A DNA stretch of 64,000 bases from SKKY01 sp965228015 (GCA_965228015.1 OZ245787.1:310001-374000), one strand, 5' to 3'; shown: positions 48,312 through 58,459, numbered from the stretch's first letter. A program made the numbers and translations. The notes: generated by a model from the sequence alone, not told the origin.

Positions 48312-49934
48312 ATGGCAAATAGTAATTCAGTTAAACTACTAAAAGAAATGTTAATAAATTCAGCAAAAAATTTAGAAAAAGAAAAATCATCCATTGATAA
48401 CTTAAATGTTTTTCCTGTTCCAGATGGAGATACAGGAACAAATATGTCCTTAACCTTAAAGTCGGCTGCGGGAGCTATTACTGATGATTTAGACTCTCTG
48501 GAAACAGTAAGTTCCAGGTTTTCTCATGGAGCATTAATGGGAGCAAGAGGTAACTCTGGAGTTATTCTTTCTCAGCTTATCAGCGGTTTTGCCAAAGGTC
48601 TGAAGGGCCAAGATGAATTAAACGCCCAGGTATTAGTTGATTCTTTACAAAAGGGTGTTGAAGCTGCATATAAGGCGGTTTCTAATCCTGTAGAGGGAAC
48701 TATCTTAACAGTTTCAAGAGAATCTGTTGAAAATTTAGCCCCTGATAAAAATCAGGATATAATTTTACTTTTGGAAGAAATTATTAAAAAAGGGAAAGAA
48801 AGTCTTGCCCGTACCCCGGAGCTTTTACCAATACTAAAGCAGTCAGGGGTTGTAGATGCAGGTGGCATGGGCTACCTTGTATTTCTGAATGGTATGCTTA
48901 TGGCCTTAAAAGGAGAAGAAATTCCATTTATGGATGATTTTCTTGCAGATATGAGCAAAAACTCAGGAGGAAAATCCGGATTATCTATAACCTTTAGCGA
49001 TGATTTTGATCATGATAACATTAATTTCCAGTATTGTACTGAATTATTACTGTCAGTTGAAACCGGCGAAGAATTTGATACAGCTCCAGCAATTAAAAAA
49101 TTAGATGGCCTTGGCGACTCTGTTCTTGTAATAGAATCTGAAGGAGTTGTCAAAGTGCATACCCACACTAATGAACCTTGGAAAGTATTGGAATACTTTG
49201 GTCAGTTTGGGTCTTTAAATGATATAAAAATTGATAATATGAAAGCTCAAAGTAAAAAGAAATATGAAGAATCAGAGAAAGATCTGGCAATTATTTCGGT
49301 AAGCTATGGTGATGGTTTTAATGCAATTTTCAAAAGTCTTGGAACAAATCATATTATTAGCGGCGGCCAGACAATGAATCCAAGTACTGAAGATATTCTT
49401 GAGGCTATGAAAAAAAATCCTGCCAGAGAATATATAATTTTACCAAATAATAAAAATATTATTTTAGCTGCAGAACAGGCAGCAAAAATATCCGATAAAA
49501 AAATACACATTATTTATTCAAAAACAATTCCTCAGGGAATAACTTCTTTAATGTCTTTTAATCCTGAAATGTCTGGAGAAGAAAATGAAGAAGTCATGAA
49601 TGAAACTATAAAAAGTGTTAAGTCCATTGAAATTACCCAGGCGGTAAGAGATACAATAATTAACGGTCTTGATATTAAAGAAGGTCAGTATATTGCAATC
49701 GCTGAAGGAGAAATAGTATTCAGAGATAATGATCTTAATAAATCAGTTTTTGAAAGTGTTAAAAAAGAAATCGACGAAGATTCAGAAATAGTTACATTAT
49801 ATTTTGGTGAAGATATTGATGAAGAAGCAGCGGAAGAGCTGGTAAATGAATTATCTGAAATATATGATGAAATTGATTTCGAGCTTCATAATGGTGGTCA
49901 GCCTTTATATCCATATATCATTTCTATTGAATAA
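48312..49934 (+). CDS. fakA: fatty acid kinase catalytic subunit FakA (DAK2/YloV-like)
   Basis: FakA phosphorylates fatty acids carried by FakB. The 540 residues have the DhaL-type ATP-binding domain with the metal-binding motif NVFPVPDGDTGTNM and HGALMGARGNSGVILSQ, then GVVDAGGMGYLVF and a C-terminal DegV-like/DUF1949-type domain ending with NGGQPLYPYIISIE. The ATG at 48312 has a poly-G SD only 2-3 bases away. No fakB is adjacent. A terminator follows. Confidence 0.9.
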   Translation: MANSNSVKLLKEMLINSAKNLEKEKSSIDNLNVFPVPDGDTGTNMSLTLKSAAGAITDDLDSLETVSSRFSHGALMGARGNSGVILSQLISGFAKGLKGQDELNAQVLVDSLQKGVEAAYKAVSNPVEGTILTVSRESVENLAPDKNQDIILLLEEIIKKGKESLARTPELLPILKQSGVVDAGGMGYLVFLNGMLMALKGEEIPFMDDFLADMSKNSGGKSGLSITFSDDFDHDNINFQYCTELLLSVETGEEFDTAPAIKKLDGLGDSVLVIESEGVVKVHTHTNEPWKVLEYFGQFGSLNDIKIDNMKAQSKKKYEESEKDLAIISVSYGDGFNAIFKSLGTNHIISGGQTMNPSTEDILEAMKKNPAREYIILPNNKNIILAAEQAAKISDKKIHIIYSKTIPQGITSLMSFNPEMSGEENEEVMNETIKSVKSIEITQAVRDTIINGLDIKEGQYIAIAEGEIVFRDNDLNKSVFESVKKEIDEDSEIVTLYFGEDIDEEAAEELVNELSEIYDEIDFELHNGGQPLYPYIISIE

Positions 49935-49952
49935 GATTATAATAATACAAAC

Positions 49953-49992
49953 AAAACTCCGGAATCATTTGATTAAATGACCGGAGTTTTTT
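49953..49992 (+). terminator. intrinsic terminator after fakA
   Basis: ACTCCGG/CCGGAGT plus an inner TCATTT/AAATGA stem, followed by a run of seven T. Confidence 0.88.
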
Positions 49993-50009
49993 TACAGGGA
50001 GAAAAAACT

Positions 50010-51593
50010 ATGAATATTGGAATAACTCCAGGAAAAGAAAATTTAATACTTACATCCCAGGGTGAAGGAACTCGTACACCAGAACAGGCCCTTCAGGCAT
50101 TACTTCAGGAAGGTAATGTTCTTTCTGCCCGGGTTCTTGCTCAAAGTGGAAATAATGCCCTTCTAAAACTGGCGGATTTGCTTTTTCCCGTTAAAACAGA
50201 TGCTCAGGCACCAATAAATACAGAAAATGTAATGCTAAAAGCGGTGAGTGCATCTCCCGAAAAAACTATGATGGAAATTCTTCCTCAAACTTCTAAAAAT
50301 GAATTTCCCATGCCAGAAGTTAAAATTAATTTTACACTTCCAGAATAAAGTGCAGAAATATTAAATAAGATAGCTGTAAAACCAGGAGAATCTCTTCCAG
50401 TAAAAATAACCCAGACTGGAGAAAATACAATAAAAGTTCAAATTGGTGATCAAAGCATTGAACTAAAACCAGAGCTGCAAAATATAAAGGGAGAAAACAT
50501 AAAAGTAAGATTAGATTTATCTCAAAAAGAAGCTCCAAGATTAATTCTTTTAGAAAATGGAGCTCCTGCAATAAAAGCCCAGGGAGAAAATTCCTTACAG
50601 CCAACCCAGGCCAGGACAACTGCTCAGAGTGATACTCCCAAGCCCTTGGTTTTAAGGAAGAAAATATTTAGTTGTTAAATAAGCTGGTAGCAGAAACAAA
50701 GCCGCAAATAACAGTTTCAAGACCCAAGGAAGGCCTGGAAACAGCTTTAAAGCTTTCTTTTAATGAAAATGATAAGACTTTAGCGACATTAAAAAATATG
50801 GGCTTTGATACATTAAATCTGAAAGAAGGACAAATTAAAAATCAGGAAACAATAAATTTAACTAAACTTGAATTTAACCCTAAAACCCAAATGACAGAAG
50901 GTTTTATTAAAGATGACAAACTTCTTTTAAAGCCAATACTTGAATTTAAAGCCAATAATACTTTGGTTCTAAAATTTACCAATGATAATAACAAACCAGT
51001 ATTTACAATGGATACTATGGTAGCCAAGGAAAACGAAAAAATAATGAACCAGCTGGCCCAAAGGCTGGGGGAATTTATTTTGCAAGAAAAAGAAATTCCA
51101 GAAATTATAAAAGGAATAATTGATAATAAAATTCCTTTAACCAAGGAAAACATTAACACAGTTCAGAATTTTATTAACTTTTTTCCTGGGGATGCAAAAA
51201 ACAGGAATGGATATGCTTTTAAATCAAAACCTGTTGATGGGGCTTTTCTATCAGTTAAACAATTCCAACGATAAATTTTTGATTAATGGCTACGAAAAAA
51301 GAAAAGGGAAGAGAGAAGGAAGAGAAAAAGCCTATAACTTTTCCATCCTTTATGAATCGGAAAAACTGGGAAGTATACTAGTAGACCTGGAATGGAGCCA
51401 AAACCTTAATCTAGACTTTTACTGCGAAGAAGAAGCGACCGTAAAATTGATTGAAGACACCCTAGATGAACTTACAGACAAACTAAAAATAGAAAATATA
51501 AAAATAAACGTAGAACACAACCAGGAAAAAACAAAAAAAGAACCAATAAAAGCCGAAAAAATAACCCTGTCGAATATTGACATATCCGTGTAG
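50010..51593 (+). pseudogene. YlqG-like (FliK-related) protein, decayed
   Basis: Three fragments make one long protein. The first is 50010-50348 (MNIGITPGKENLIL, then PEQALQALLQEGNVLSARV), ended by TAA at 50346-50348, after which the same frame continues to about 50678. A frameshift near 50665 leads to 50672-51274, and another near 51190 leads to a C-terminal part (51192-51593) with EKLGSILVDLEW and FYCEEEATVKLIEDTLDEL, resembling the C-terminal domain of FliK hook-length proteins. YlqG-type genes normally precede ylqH, whose split remains lie at 56169-57981. Identity is a medium-confidence inference from this layout. About 130 further bases to 51724 hold only short frame scraps. Confidence 0.55.
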
Positions 51594-51724
51594 GGGACGT
51601 TTCTGCGCTGATTTTGGAAGCGTCCGAGACCAGTGAAAAAGCCTTTCTTTAAGTTAAAGGTGAAGGACAAATTTTTATACTAAAAAAAGCTGAAAGCGTT
51701 GATATATCTAAGAAAACAGAAAAA

Positions 51725-52609
51725 AGCCCACCTTTTTATGGTATAATTTATCTACCAAAACAAAATAAACCAAAATGGTGGGCTTTTTATGCTTAGATTA
51801 AAATCAAAGCAAATTTCTTTATATTCACAATTATATAATAAAATACCTGAAAATCATATATTAAAAAGAATAGAATCTGTAGTAAATTTCAACTTTATTA
51901 ATAAATTATTGGAAAAACAGCTACTGCAAAACTTTTGGCAGACCAGCCAAAGAACCAGAATTAATGTGTAAACTTCTTTTCCTGCAGCTTCCTGTATAAC
52001 CTTTCTGACGAAAAGGTTATACAGGAAGCAGAACTTAATTTAGCATATATGTATTTTTTAGGAATCAATCCCGAAGAATCCCTCCCAGATAAAAGTCTCC
52101 TCTCAAAATTCAGAACCCAAAGACTTCAAAACTCCACATTAGATAAAATTATTACAGAAATTATTCGCCAATGTGTTGAACAAAAAATTATTGAAGGAAA
52201 TAGTGTAAGTATTGGTGCTACACATATAGAAGCCAATACAATAAAAACCCCGGAAAGATTAACGAAACATCTTGCTAAAAAATTATAAATACATATGAAG
52301 AAGAAACAGAAGAAAAACTACCCGGTCTTCCTGATGTTCCAGAGTACAAGGAGATTGAAGACCATAAAGAAGCAAAAGCAGTAATGATAGATTACTTAGA
52401 AAAAGTAATCTATGAAGCAGAAAAAATACAGAGCTACTCAAAACCAATTCTATTATTGAAAAAGCTAAAAATATATTAAATGATCCCAAGTTTATAAATC
52501 AAAAAGGAGTACGTTCATTAATAGATGAAGATGCTCGTGTTGGCAGAAAAAGTAAAAGCCAAAACTTTTTTGGCTATAAAACAGAATTTATTATGACTAC
52601 AGAAGAAAG
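51725..52609 (+). mobile_element. IS1182-family element, 5' remnant
   Basis: The left end carries the long inverted repeat GCCCACC...GGTGGGC with a TATAAT between its arms, then the start of an IS1182 transposase. The element stops at 52609 where IS3 copy C begins; nothing of its right half is found after IS3. It is therefore a one-ended remnant, probably cut by an IS3-associated deletion. Confidence 0.82.
51789..52609 (+). pseudogene. IS1182 transposase, truncated and frameshifted
   Basis: Fragments in several frames read MLRLKSKQISLYSQLYNKIP, then a shifted LLFLQL / LYNLSDEKVIQEAELNLAY, then YFLGINPEESLPDKSLLSKFRTQRL and ATHIEANT, and finally EDARVGRKSKSQNFFGYKT. These are the N-terminal and early DDE parts of IS1182 transposases. 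Frame breaks are near 51920, 51990 and 52285. The C-terminal half with the remaining catalytic residues is missing. Confidence 0.82.
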
Positions 52610-52682
52610 TGTAATGGTATAGTCTTGTTGTAACACCTAGTACGGATAATATATAATAAACCCGAACTAGGAGGATTGTAAA

Positions 52683-52984
52683 ATGAGCAAACGTTACGAT
52701 TTAGAATTCAAGAAGGAGGTTGTACGTGAATATCTAAAAGGCAAAAGCCTTGGTGATCTTTTTGCAACCTACGGTGTATCAAAATCAACAATGTCCGGAT
52801 GGATAAAAAATACAGCGAAGAATGTCATTACACAAAACCACAAAATAAAGAAAATGCAATATCACCAGAGGAATATAGAGCGCTTAACAAGAAGCTTATG
52901 GAACTTCAAAAGGAAAATGACTTCCTAAAAAAGCAGCGGCATTCTTCGCAAAGGAAATCGATTAGTGGTATATTGGTTCATTGA
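52683..52984 (+). pseudogene. IS3 orfA, copy C, frameshifted
   Basis: One A is missing near 52810 (GGATAAAAAATACAG against one more A in copies A and B), so the HTH part and the rest fall into different frames. In the second part, CAA is kept where A and B have TAA, giving KKLMELQKENDFLKKQ. It shares the six-A run that leads into HSSQRK rather than the family AAAFFAKE motif. Confidence 0.85.
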
Positions 52985-53822
52985 TGCCTATAAACTTGAG
53001 TTTGGATTGTGCTGGTTATGCCGCAAGTTCAACCTCTCTCCGAATATGTACTACAATTACTTAAAGAACAGAAAATCCACGTATCGTGAGGGAAAGGCTA
53101 AAGTTCAAGAAAACATAAAAAGTATTTATTACAATAATGGACGCATTATTGGCCATAGGTGGATGGTCACTTTTCTTGCAAGGCAAAATATATTTATTAG
53201 TAAGACAACAGCACATAAGTATATGAACAAGGAATTAAACCTGCATGCAATCACTGTAAGAAAAAGGCCCAAATATGTAAAAGGTAAAAAGAACAAAGTA
53301 TTTCCCAATATTCTTAATCAAAATTTCTCTGTCACAGAAAGAAATAAAGTATGGTGTACTGATTTCACCTATATAAGATTAACAAACGGTAAAATGCGTT
53401 ATAATTGTACTATTATAGATTTAGCAAAAAGAGAAGCAATAGCAACGGTTAACTCAAAATGAATCAACTCAGATCTGGCAATAGAAACCTTGTCTAAAGT
53501 TCTTGAAAGAGAGAGCCCAGATGAAGGGTTAGTCTTACATTCAGATCAGGGGGTACAGTTCACCTCATGGGCTTTCGTAGAGTACTGCAAAAGCCAAGGA
53601 ATAAGGCAAAGCATGAGTAAAACAGGTTGCCCATATAATAACGCTCCAATGGAGAGATTTTATAAATCACTTAAGTCAGAGCTTATTTACCACCAAAAAT
53701 TTGAAACCGACCTACAATTAGATGAAACTATCAATAAATATGTTTATGTGTGGTACAACCACATTCGACCTCATTCATGCAATGGAGGGCTGACTCCATT
53801 TGAAGCACGAAATATAAACTGA
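52965..53822 (+). pseudogene. IS3 orfB, copy C, broken by TGA
   Basis: The DDE transposase has TGA at 53460-53462, the same codon as in copies A and B. It also has CPYNNAPMERF where the other two have CPYDNAPMExF, that is Asp to Asn beside the catalytic Glu motif. Otherwise the sequence is nearly identical to its sisters. Confidence 0.88.
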
Positions 53823-53872
53823 TTTTCCGTACTTAGTGTTACAAAGATGCTTGACCATTACAATCCACTATA

Positions 53873-54283
53873 ATGAGCAAATATAATATCTTAACAAAAT
53901 ACATAAATACAATTCCTGGGGATAACTTAGGTGAATGGTTGGTTGATATGGAAAAGGATGGAATTTCTGAAAATACAATAAAGCTTCCTTTTGTTCAATA
54001 TTCTGAAATGGTAAATAACTTTGTTAATGATTTTTATATATTTGAAGAAAATAATAAAGATATGAGACTTAACCATTATCAGGATATTCTAAAAAATAAT
54101 GATCTTGAATTTGATGTAAAATCTATGATAAGTGTTGATATTTCTGATTTAAATGCACAGCGTGTACTTGCCCTTATTATGGGGGCAATCAGAGCTGATC
54201 GTTTTTCCGAGGGAATATTATTGGAATCTTTTAATAATGGTTGCGTTTTAAAATGGCTTAAAAGATTAGATAGTATTGAATAA
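53873..54283 (+). CDS. DUF6508 family protein
   Basis: A 136-residue intact frame with the pattern NILTKYINTIPGDNLGEWLVD, LPFVQYSEMVNNFVNDFYIF, and ALIMGAIRADRFSEGILLESFNNGCVLKWLKRL, which I recognise as DUF6508, a family of unknown function often found near mobile or defence genes. There is no SD before the ATG; the IS3 end is only 10 bases upstream, so its own promoter and SD were probably lost. It is the only unbroken gene of this block. Confidence 0.7.
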   Translation: MSKYNILTKYINTIPGDNLGEWLVDMEKDGISENTIKLPFVQYSEMVNNFVNDFYIFEENNKDMRLNHYQDILKNNDLEFDVKSMISVDISDLNAQRVLALIMGAIRADRFSEGILLESFNNGCVLKWLKRLDSIE

Positions 54284-54303
54284 ATAATATCAGGAGGATG
54301 CTT

Positions 54304-55114
54304 ATGATTAAATTAAATGATATTTTAAATCTTACTGAATCTGAAATTAAAAGAACAAAAATTCGGTTCAATCAAAGTAATAATATAAAATTTTGATCCT
54401 ATGAAATTGTTTAAAGAAAAGGATTATCAGCTCTATGAAGGACATTTTTGGAATTTTTCTAAGAATAAATCATTTCAGGTTGGATAAATAGCAATTGGTT
54501 TACTTAAAATTGAAAATGATAAATGGCTTCTATTTGATATTAGTGAGATTACTAAAGATTTAGAAAGATTTAATGCCATTGGATATGAATATGAGGCTTT
54601 AGAGAGGTATAGAAAATATTTTGGTCGTTTAATTATCAAATATAAAAACAAGTCACAAAACTTGATAAGGCGAGCTGAGACTGTTATTAATGATTGTGAA
54701 GTGTTCGAACTTATAAGTGATACATATGAAGATAAGGGCTTCCCGGGATATGATAATATTGATTTATCATGGTCTGAATTAAGCAGAGTCCTTAATAAAA
54801 AAGATTGGAGCATTGCTTTAGAAAATTAAAAGGGTGTTTATTTAATTACTGATATTGAAAATGGAAAAAGATATGTTGGCTCAGCTTATGGGGAGAATAT
54901 GATATTAGGAAGGTGGAAAGATTATGTTAAAAATGGCCATGGGGGAAACAAAGATTTGAGGCAGCTTAGTTTTGACTACATAAAAACAAATTTTAGGTAT
55001 TCTGTTCTTGATATTTTCAAGTCGACAACAGATGATAAAATAATAATTAATAGAGAACATCATTGGATGAGAATATTAATGACTAAAAACAAAAAGTTTG
55101 GTTATAATAATTAA
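54304..55114 (+). pseudogene. GIY-YIG nuclease family protein, decayed
   Basis: AGGAGG precedes the ATG. The N-terminal part reads MIKLNDILNLTESEIKRTKI; an extra T near 54395 breaks the frame, which resumes as FDPMKLFKEKDYQLYEGHFWNF. In-frame TAA codons at 54485-54487 (FQVG-stop-IAIG) and 54827-54829 (ALEN-stop-KGVYL) follow. The C-terminus is a GIY-YIG-type domain: KGVYLITD, YVGSAYGENMILGRW, and NREHHWM with the late Glu and His. Both stops would be CAA if the original residue was Gln, which fits the context but is not proven. Confidence 0.75.
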
Positions 55115-55135
55115 TGTTTTATATAGGAGAGTATT

Positions 55136-56135
55136 ATGTTTTTTAACAAATTAAAAGAACCAGTTTTTCTAAAAGCTGAAAGTGATGTAACACAAAAGAT
55201 AACTGATTTGAAAGATCTTCTGCCCAAACTTCCAGAAGATTTAAGAAAAAAAGCTGAGCAAGATATTAAGTTCTCTGAAATAGGGGAATTCGGTGAAAAT
55301 AATGTTGTATTTGAGCTTAGGAATAGCGGTATTCCTATGTATGTTATTAGAGATCTTCGTCTATCAATAGATGGGTTATCGGTGCAAATTGATTTTCTTG
55401 TTATTACGAGAAAAATAAACTTTGTTATTGAATGTAAAAACTTGATAGGTGATATTTTCATTGATAAAAATGGTAATTTCATAAGAAAATATAAAGATAA
55501 ATGGAAGAGTAATAGAAGAAGGTTTTTACTCCCCTGTTACTCAATCTCAAAGACATTTGGAAATTATTAAAAAAATACGAATGCAGGATAAAAAGAACTT
55601 TTTAACAAGAAGATTCTTTGAAAAAATTTTGATGAAGTATACCAGTCCATTATAGTATTAGCTAATCCCAAAACGATATTAAGCAAACAAAGCTATTGAT
55701 AAAAATATAGCAAAAAAAGTAATTAGAGCAGATCAGCTTGCAAGATACATAAAAGAAAAAAATAAAGATTCTAAGATGGTTGAATCTAATGATGAGCAAA
55801 TGAGCGAAATAGCATTTATATTTAAGAATTTAGATTGTCCACTAAAAACAGATTATTCATTAAAATATAAAAACAATATTGAGAATAATATTGTTGAAAA
55901 AGAAATTATAGATCATTCTATTAATAAGGATGAACTAATTGGAAAATTGAAAAATTATCGTTTAGAAAAAAGCCGTCAGGAAAAAGTGAAACCATATTTT
56001 TTGTTTAATGGTAAACAAATGGAAGACTTAATTGAAAAAATGCCTAAAACTAAAGATGAATTAAAAAATGTTTCAGGCTTTGGAGATGTTAAAGTTGAAA
56101 AATATGGAGAAGATATTTTAAAATTATTGTTATAA
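55136..56135 (+). pseudogene. NERD-HRDC nuclease-like protein, decayed
   Basis: The N-terminal piece (55136-55500) has a NERD domain (IGEFGENNVVFELRN, IDFLVITRKINFVIECKNLIGDI), a restriction-endonuclease-like fold. Frame breaks near 55515, 55625 and 55690 separate it from the middle (YSPVTQSQRHLEIIKKI, NFDEVYQSIIVLANPK) and from the C-terminal piece (55776-56135) carrying an HRDC-like helical domain (MEDLIEKMPKTKDELKNVSGFGDVKVEKYG). Two of the breaks are single-base changes in A or T runs. AGGAG precedes the ATG. Confidence 0.75.
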
Positions 56136-56318
56136 TTCATTTCTAATCACCCTAAGGAGCCTTTTACCATGAAAAAAGCTGCAGCATTAAAATACAACCG
56201 AAAAGATCAGCAAGGTGCACCCAGGGTCGTTGCCCTAGGCAAAGGTAATGTTGCGAAAAAAATTATTGAAAAGGCCCAGGAAAATGGCATTCCTTTGTAT
56301 GAAGATCCTGTAGTGGTA

Positions 56319-56327
56319 GAAAAGCTT
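56319..56327 (+). repeat. left copy of the 9-base target duplication of ISLre2 copy D
   Basis: GAAAAGCTT directly before the element; the identical nine bases follow the right end at 57880-57888. Confidence 0.95.
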
Positions 56328-57879
56328 GTTAGTGTAAAATAATTATGGGTAAAAAAACAAAAAAATATTAGAGCAACTCCTTATGTTACAATTAAATCGC
56401 TAAACCAAATCGCAAAAAAGGAGAAACTCTAATGAATAATATTATACATGAAATTGCAACTAAAATCAGTAAAGAAATAGCAGAAAATATGGAAACAACT
56501 TTAATTGAGGGAAATAATATATCTGAATTCATTTTAAAAACCAAAAAAATGCTGGATGAAGTTGGGGTTGCAATTACAGAAAAAGTACTTGAAACTGTAG
56601 ATATTTTAGTTAAAAAAGATTGTGCAAGAAAAAGAGACTGGAAAATAAAGGAAACAAAGTCGAAGAAAAGTTTGGCGACGATATTTGGTGAAGTAACCTA
56701 TAAAAGAACGTATTATGTTCATAAAATTACCGGTGAATATAAATACTTATCTAATGAAGCTGTTGGTATTGAAGCAAATGACAGAATGGATATATTGCTA
56801 GAATCAATGTTAATAGAAGAAGCAATAGAGACACCATACAGAAAAAGTAGCGAAAAAATATCGAAGAATGTATATCTTACTAGTCAAACAGTAATGAATT
56901 CTATTAGAAAGCTTAAAGATATTTCTAATCATGCAGCACCAGTGAAAAAAACTGATTCTCAAGCTAAGATTTTGTACATCGAAGCTGATGAAGATCATGT
57001 TTCACTTCAAAAAGGAACATGTGCCGAACCTAGATTAATTTATGTTCACGAAGGTAAGTGAAAGGTAAGTAAAGATAGATATGAATTAATAAATCCCAGA
57101 TACTTTAGTGGTCTCTACCAAGATAGTGCTGATTTATAGCTTGAAGTAGCTGATTATATTGATAGCAACTATGAAGAAGAAACTATTGAAAAGATATATT
57201 TATCAGGAGATGGAGCCAACTGGATAAAACAAGGCAAAGAATGGATTAAAGATAGTATCTATGTTTTAGATAGATACTATTTGTCGAAATATATAAAGAA
57301 GGCAACTGCTCATATGAAAGGCACACACCAAATGATGTGGTATTACATAAATACGAAAAGGAAAGATTTCGTAAAAGATTTATTCAAAGCAATAATTGAA
57401 GAAACAGAATCAGAAACAAAAAATAGAAGCAATAAAAGATGCTAGAAGTTATGTGTTAAATAATTGGGAAGGTATAATGAATCAATATGACCCGGATTAT
57501 ATAGGTTGTAGCACAGAAGGCCATATTAGTCATATATTATCTGCAAGATTAAGTTCAAAGCCTCTAAGCTGGTGCAGAGAAGGTATTGATCAAATGTCAC
57601 GTCTGAGGGCTTTTAAGGCTAATTCAGGTGATGTATATGATTTAGTAAAAGAAAGAAGCAAGAAAAACAGAAACAAGAATCATAAAATTAGAAAGCCGTG
57701 TTATAAAAAAAGCTACGAACCTAATATCAGATGAGAAATTCGGCAATGTGCCAGTAGTTTTAACTGGTAAGAGAACTTGGAAAAGAGAATTGTTTAAAAG
57801 GATAGCGAGTGCGATTTAGCATGTAATACATACAAGGGGTTTTTTATTCTTTTAAAACCCATAATTAATTGACGCGATC
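56328..57879 (+). mobile_element. ISLre2-family element, copy D
   Basis: The 1552 bp element has complete ends and a perfect 9-base target duplication, so it is a clean and probably recent insertion. It is oriented with the interrupted ylqH gene. The right end reads GACGCGATC against GACACGATC in copies B and C. Confidence 0.95.
56432..57819 (+). pseudogene. ISLre2 transposase (UPF0236 family), copy D, broken
   Basis: The first 209 codons are open (MNNIIHEIATKISKEIAENM to the ILYIEADEDHVSLQKG motif) and end at the shared TGA 57059-57061. Beyond it are TAG at 57137-57139 (Leu-stop-Leu where other copies have Trp), six A near 57418 and seven A near 57710, each breaking the frame. Although it is the most cleanly inserted copy, its transposase is not intact, so it probably moved using a protein from elsewhere or acquired lesions since. 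Confidence 0.9.
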
Positions 57880-57888
57880 GAAAAGCTT
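57880..57888 (+). repeat. right copy of the 9-base target duplication of ISLre2 copy D
   Basis: GAAAAGCTT, identical to 56319-56327. Confidence 0.95.
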
Positions 57889-57985
57889 ATTGAACTTGAC
57901 ATTAACCAGGAAATCCCTGAAGATCTTTATCAGACTGTAGCGGAAATCCTTGCATATATATACAAATTAACTCAAAAATAGGAGG

Positions 57986-58459
57986 GTGTTTAAAATTTTA
58001 AACATAGTACTTTTAGAACCGGAAATACCAGCAAATACTGGAAACATTGGCAGAACCTGTGTAATTACAGGTTCTAAATTGCATTTAATCAGACCTTTAG
58101 GCTTCCAGATTGATGATAAAAGCATAAAAAGAGCAGGAATGGATTACTGGAGTAGTATTGATTTACATGTATGGGATTCCTGGGACCACTTTATTAAAGA
58201 AAATGCTAATAAACGATTATTCTTTGCAACTACTAAAACAGAAAATAAGTATTCTGACATGACTTATCAGGAAGATGACTTTTTTATTTTCGGCCCAGAA
58301 AGCAGAGGGGTTCCTGTAAGCGTCCTTAAAGAAAACCCTGAAACTTGCATAACAATCCCCATGAAACATCATCCCCAGGCCAGAAGCCTGAACCTTTCCA
58401 ACTCAGTATCTGTGGTACTTTATGAGGCTTTAAGGCAACTGGATTTTAAAGGACTATAA
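57986..58459 (+). CDS. trmL: TrmL-like tRNA (cytidine/uridine-34-2'-O-)methyltransferase
   Basis: The SPOUT methyltransferase has LNIVLLEPEIPANTGNIGRTC at the N-terminus, FGPESRGVP, and the knot motif IPMKHHPQARSLNLSNSVSVVLYEA. It methylates the ribose of the wobble base in leucine tRNAs in studied species. Start is uncertain: GTG 57986 touches the GGAGG, whereas ATT at 57995 would place the SD at ideal distance and start at the conserved LNIVL. ylqH ends 4 bases upstream of the GTG. Confidence 0.92.
   Translation: MFKILNIVLLEPEIPANTGNIGRTCVITGSKLHLIRPLGFQIDDKSIKRAGMDYWSSIDLHVWDSWDHFIKENANKRLFFATTKTENKYSDMTYQEDDFFIFGPESRGVPVSVLKENPETCITIPMKHHPQARSLNLSNSVSVVLYEALRQLDFKGL

Larger units (their letters stand above)
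52610..53862 (+). mobile_element. IS3-family insertion sequence, copy C
   Basis: The 1253 bp element has complete TGTAATGG...CCATTACA ends. The left flank is IS1182 interior, the right flank is the upstream edge of the DUF6508 gene, and no target repeat is seen, so the right-hand neighbour has been replaced. The right end lies 10 bases before the DUF6508 start codon. Confidence 0.92.
56169..57981 (+). pseudogene. YlqH/FlhB C-terminal-domain-like protein, split by ISLre2
   Basis: The 5' part reads MKKAAALKYNRKDQQGAPRVVALGKGNVAKKIIEKAQENGIPLYEDPVVVEKL and the 3' part after the IS reads IELDINQEIPEDLYQTVAEILAYIYKLTQK. Removing the IS and one target repeat restores a single frame of 83 codons. 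The PxVVAxGxGxxAxxIxxxAxExxIPxxEDxxVxxxL pattern is that of the FlhB/YscU cytoplasmic domain found in small stand-alone proteins such as YlqH. The gene is an insertion mutant with otherwise undamaged halves. Confidence 0.88.
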
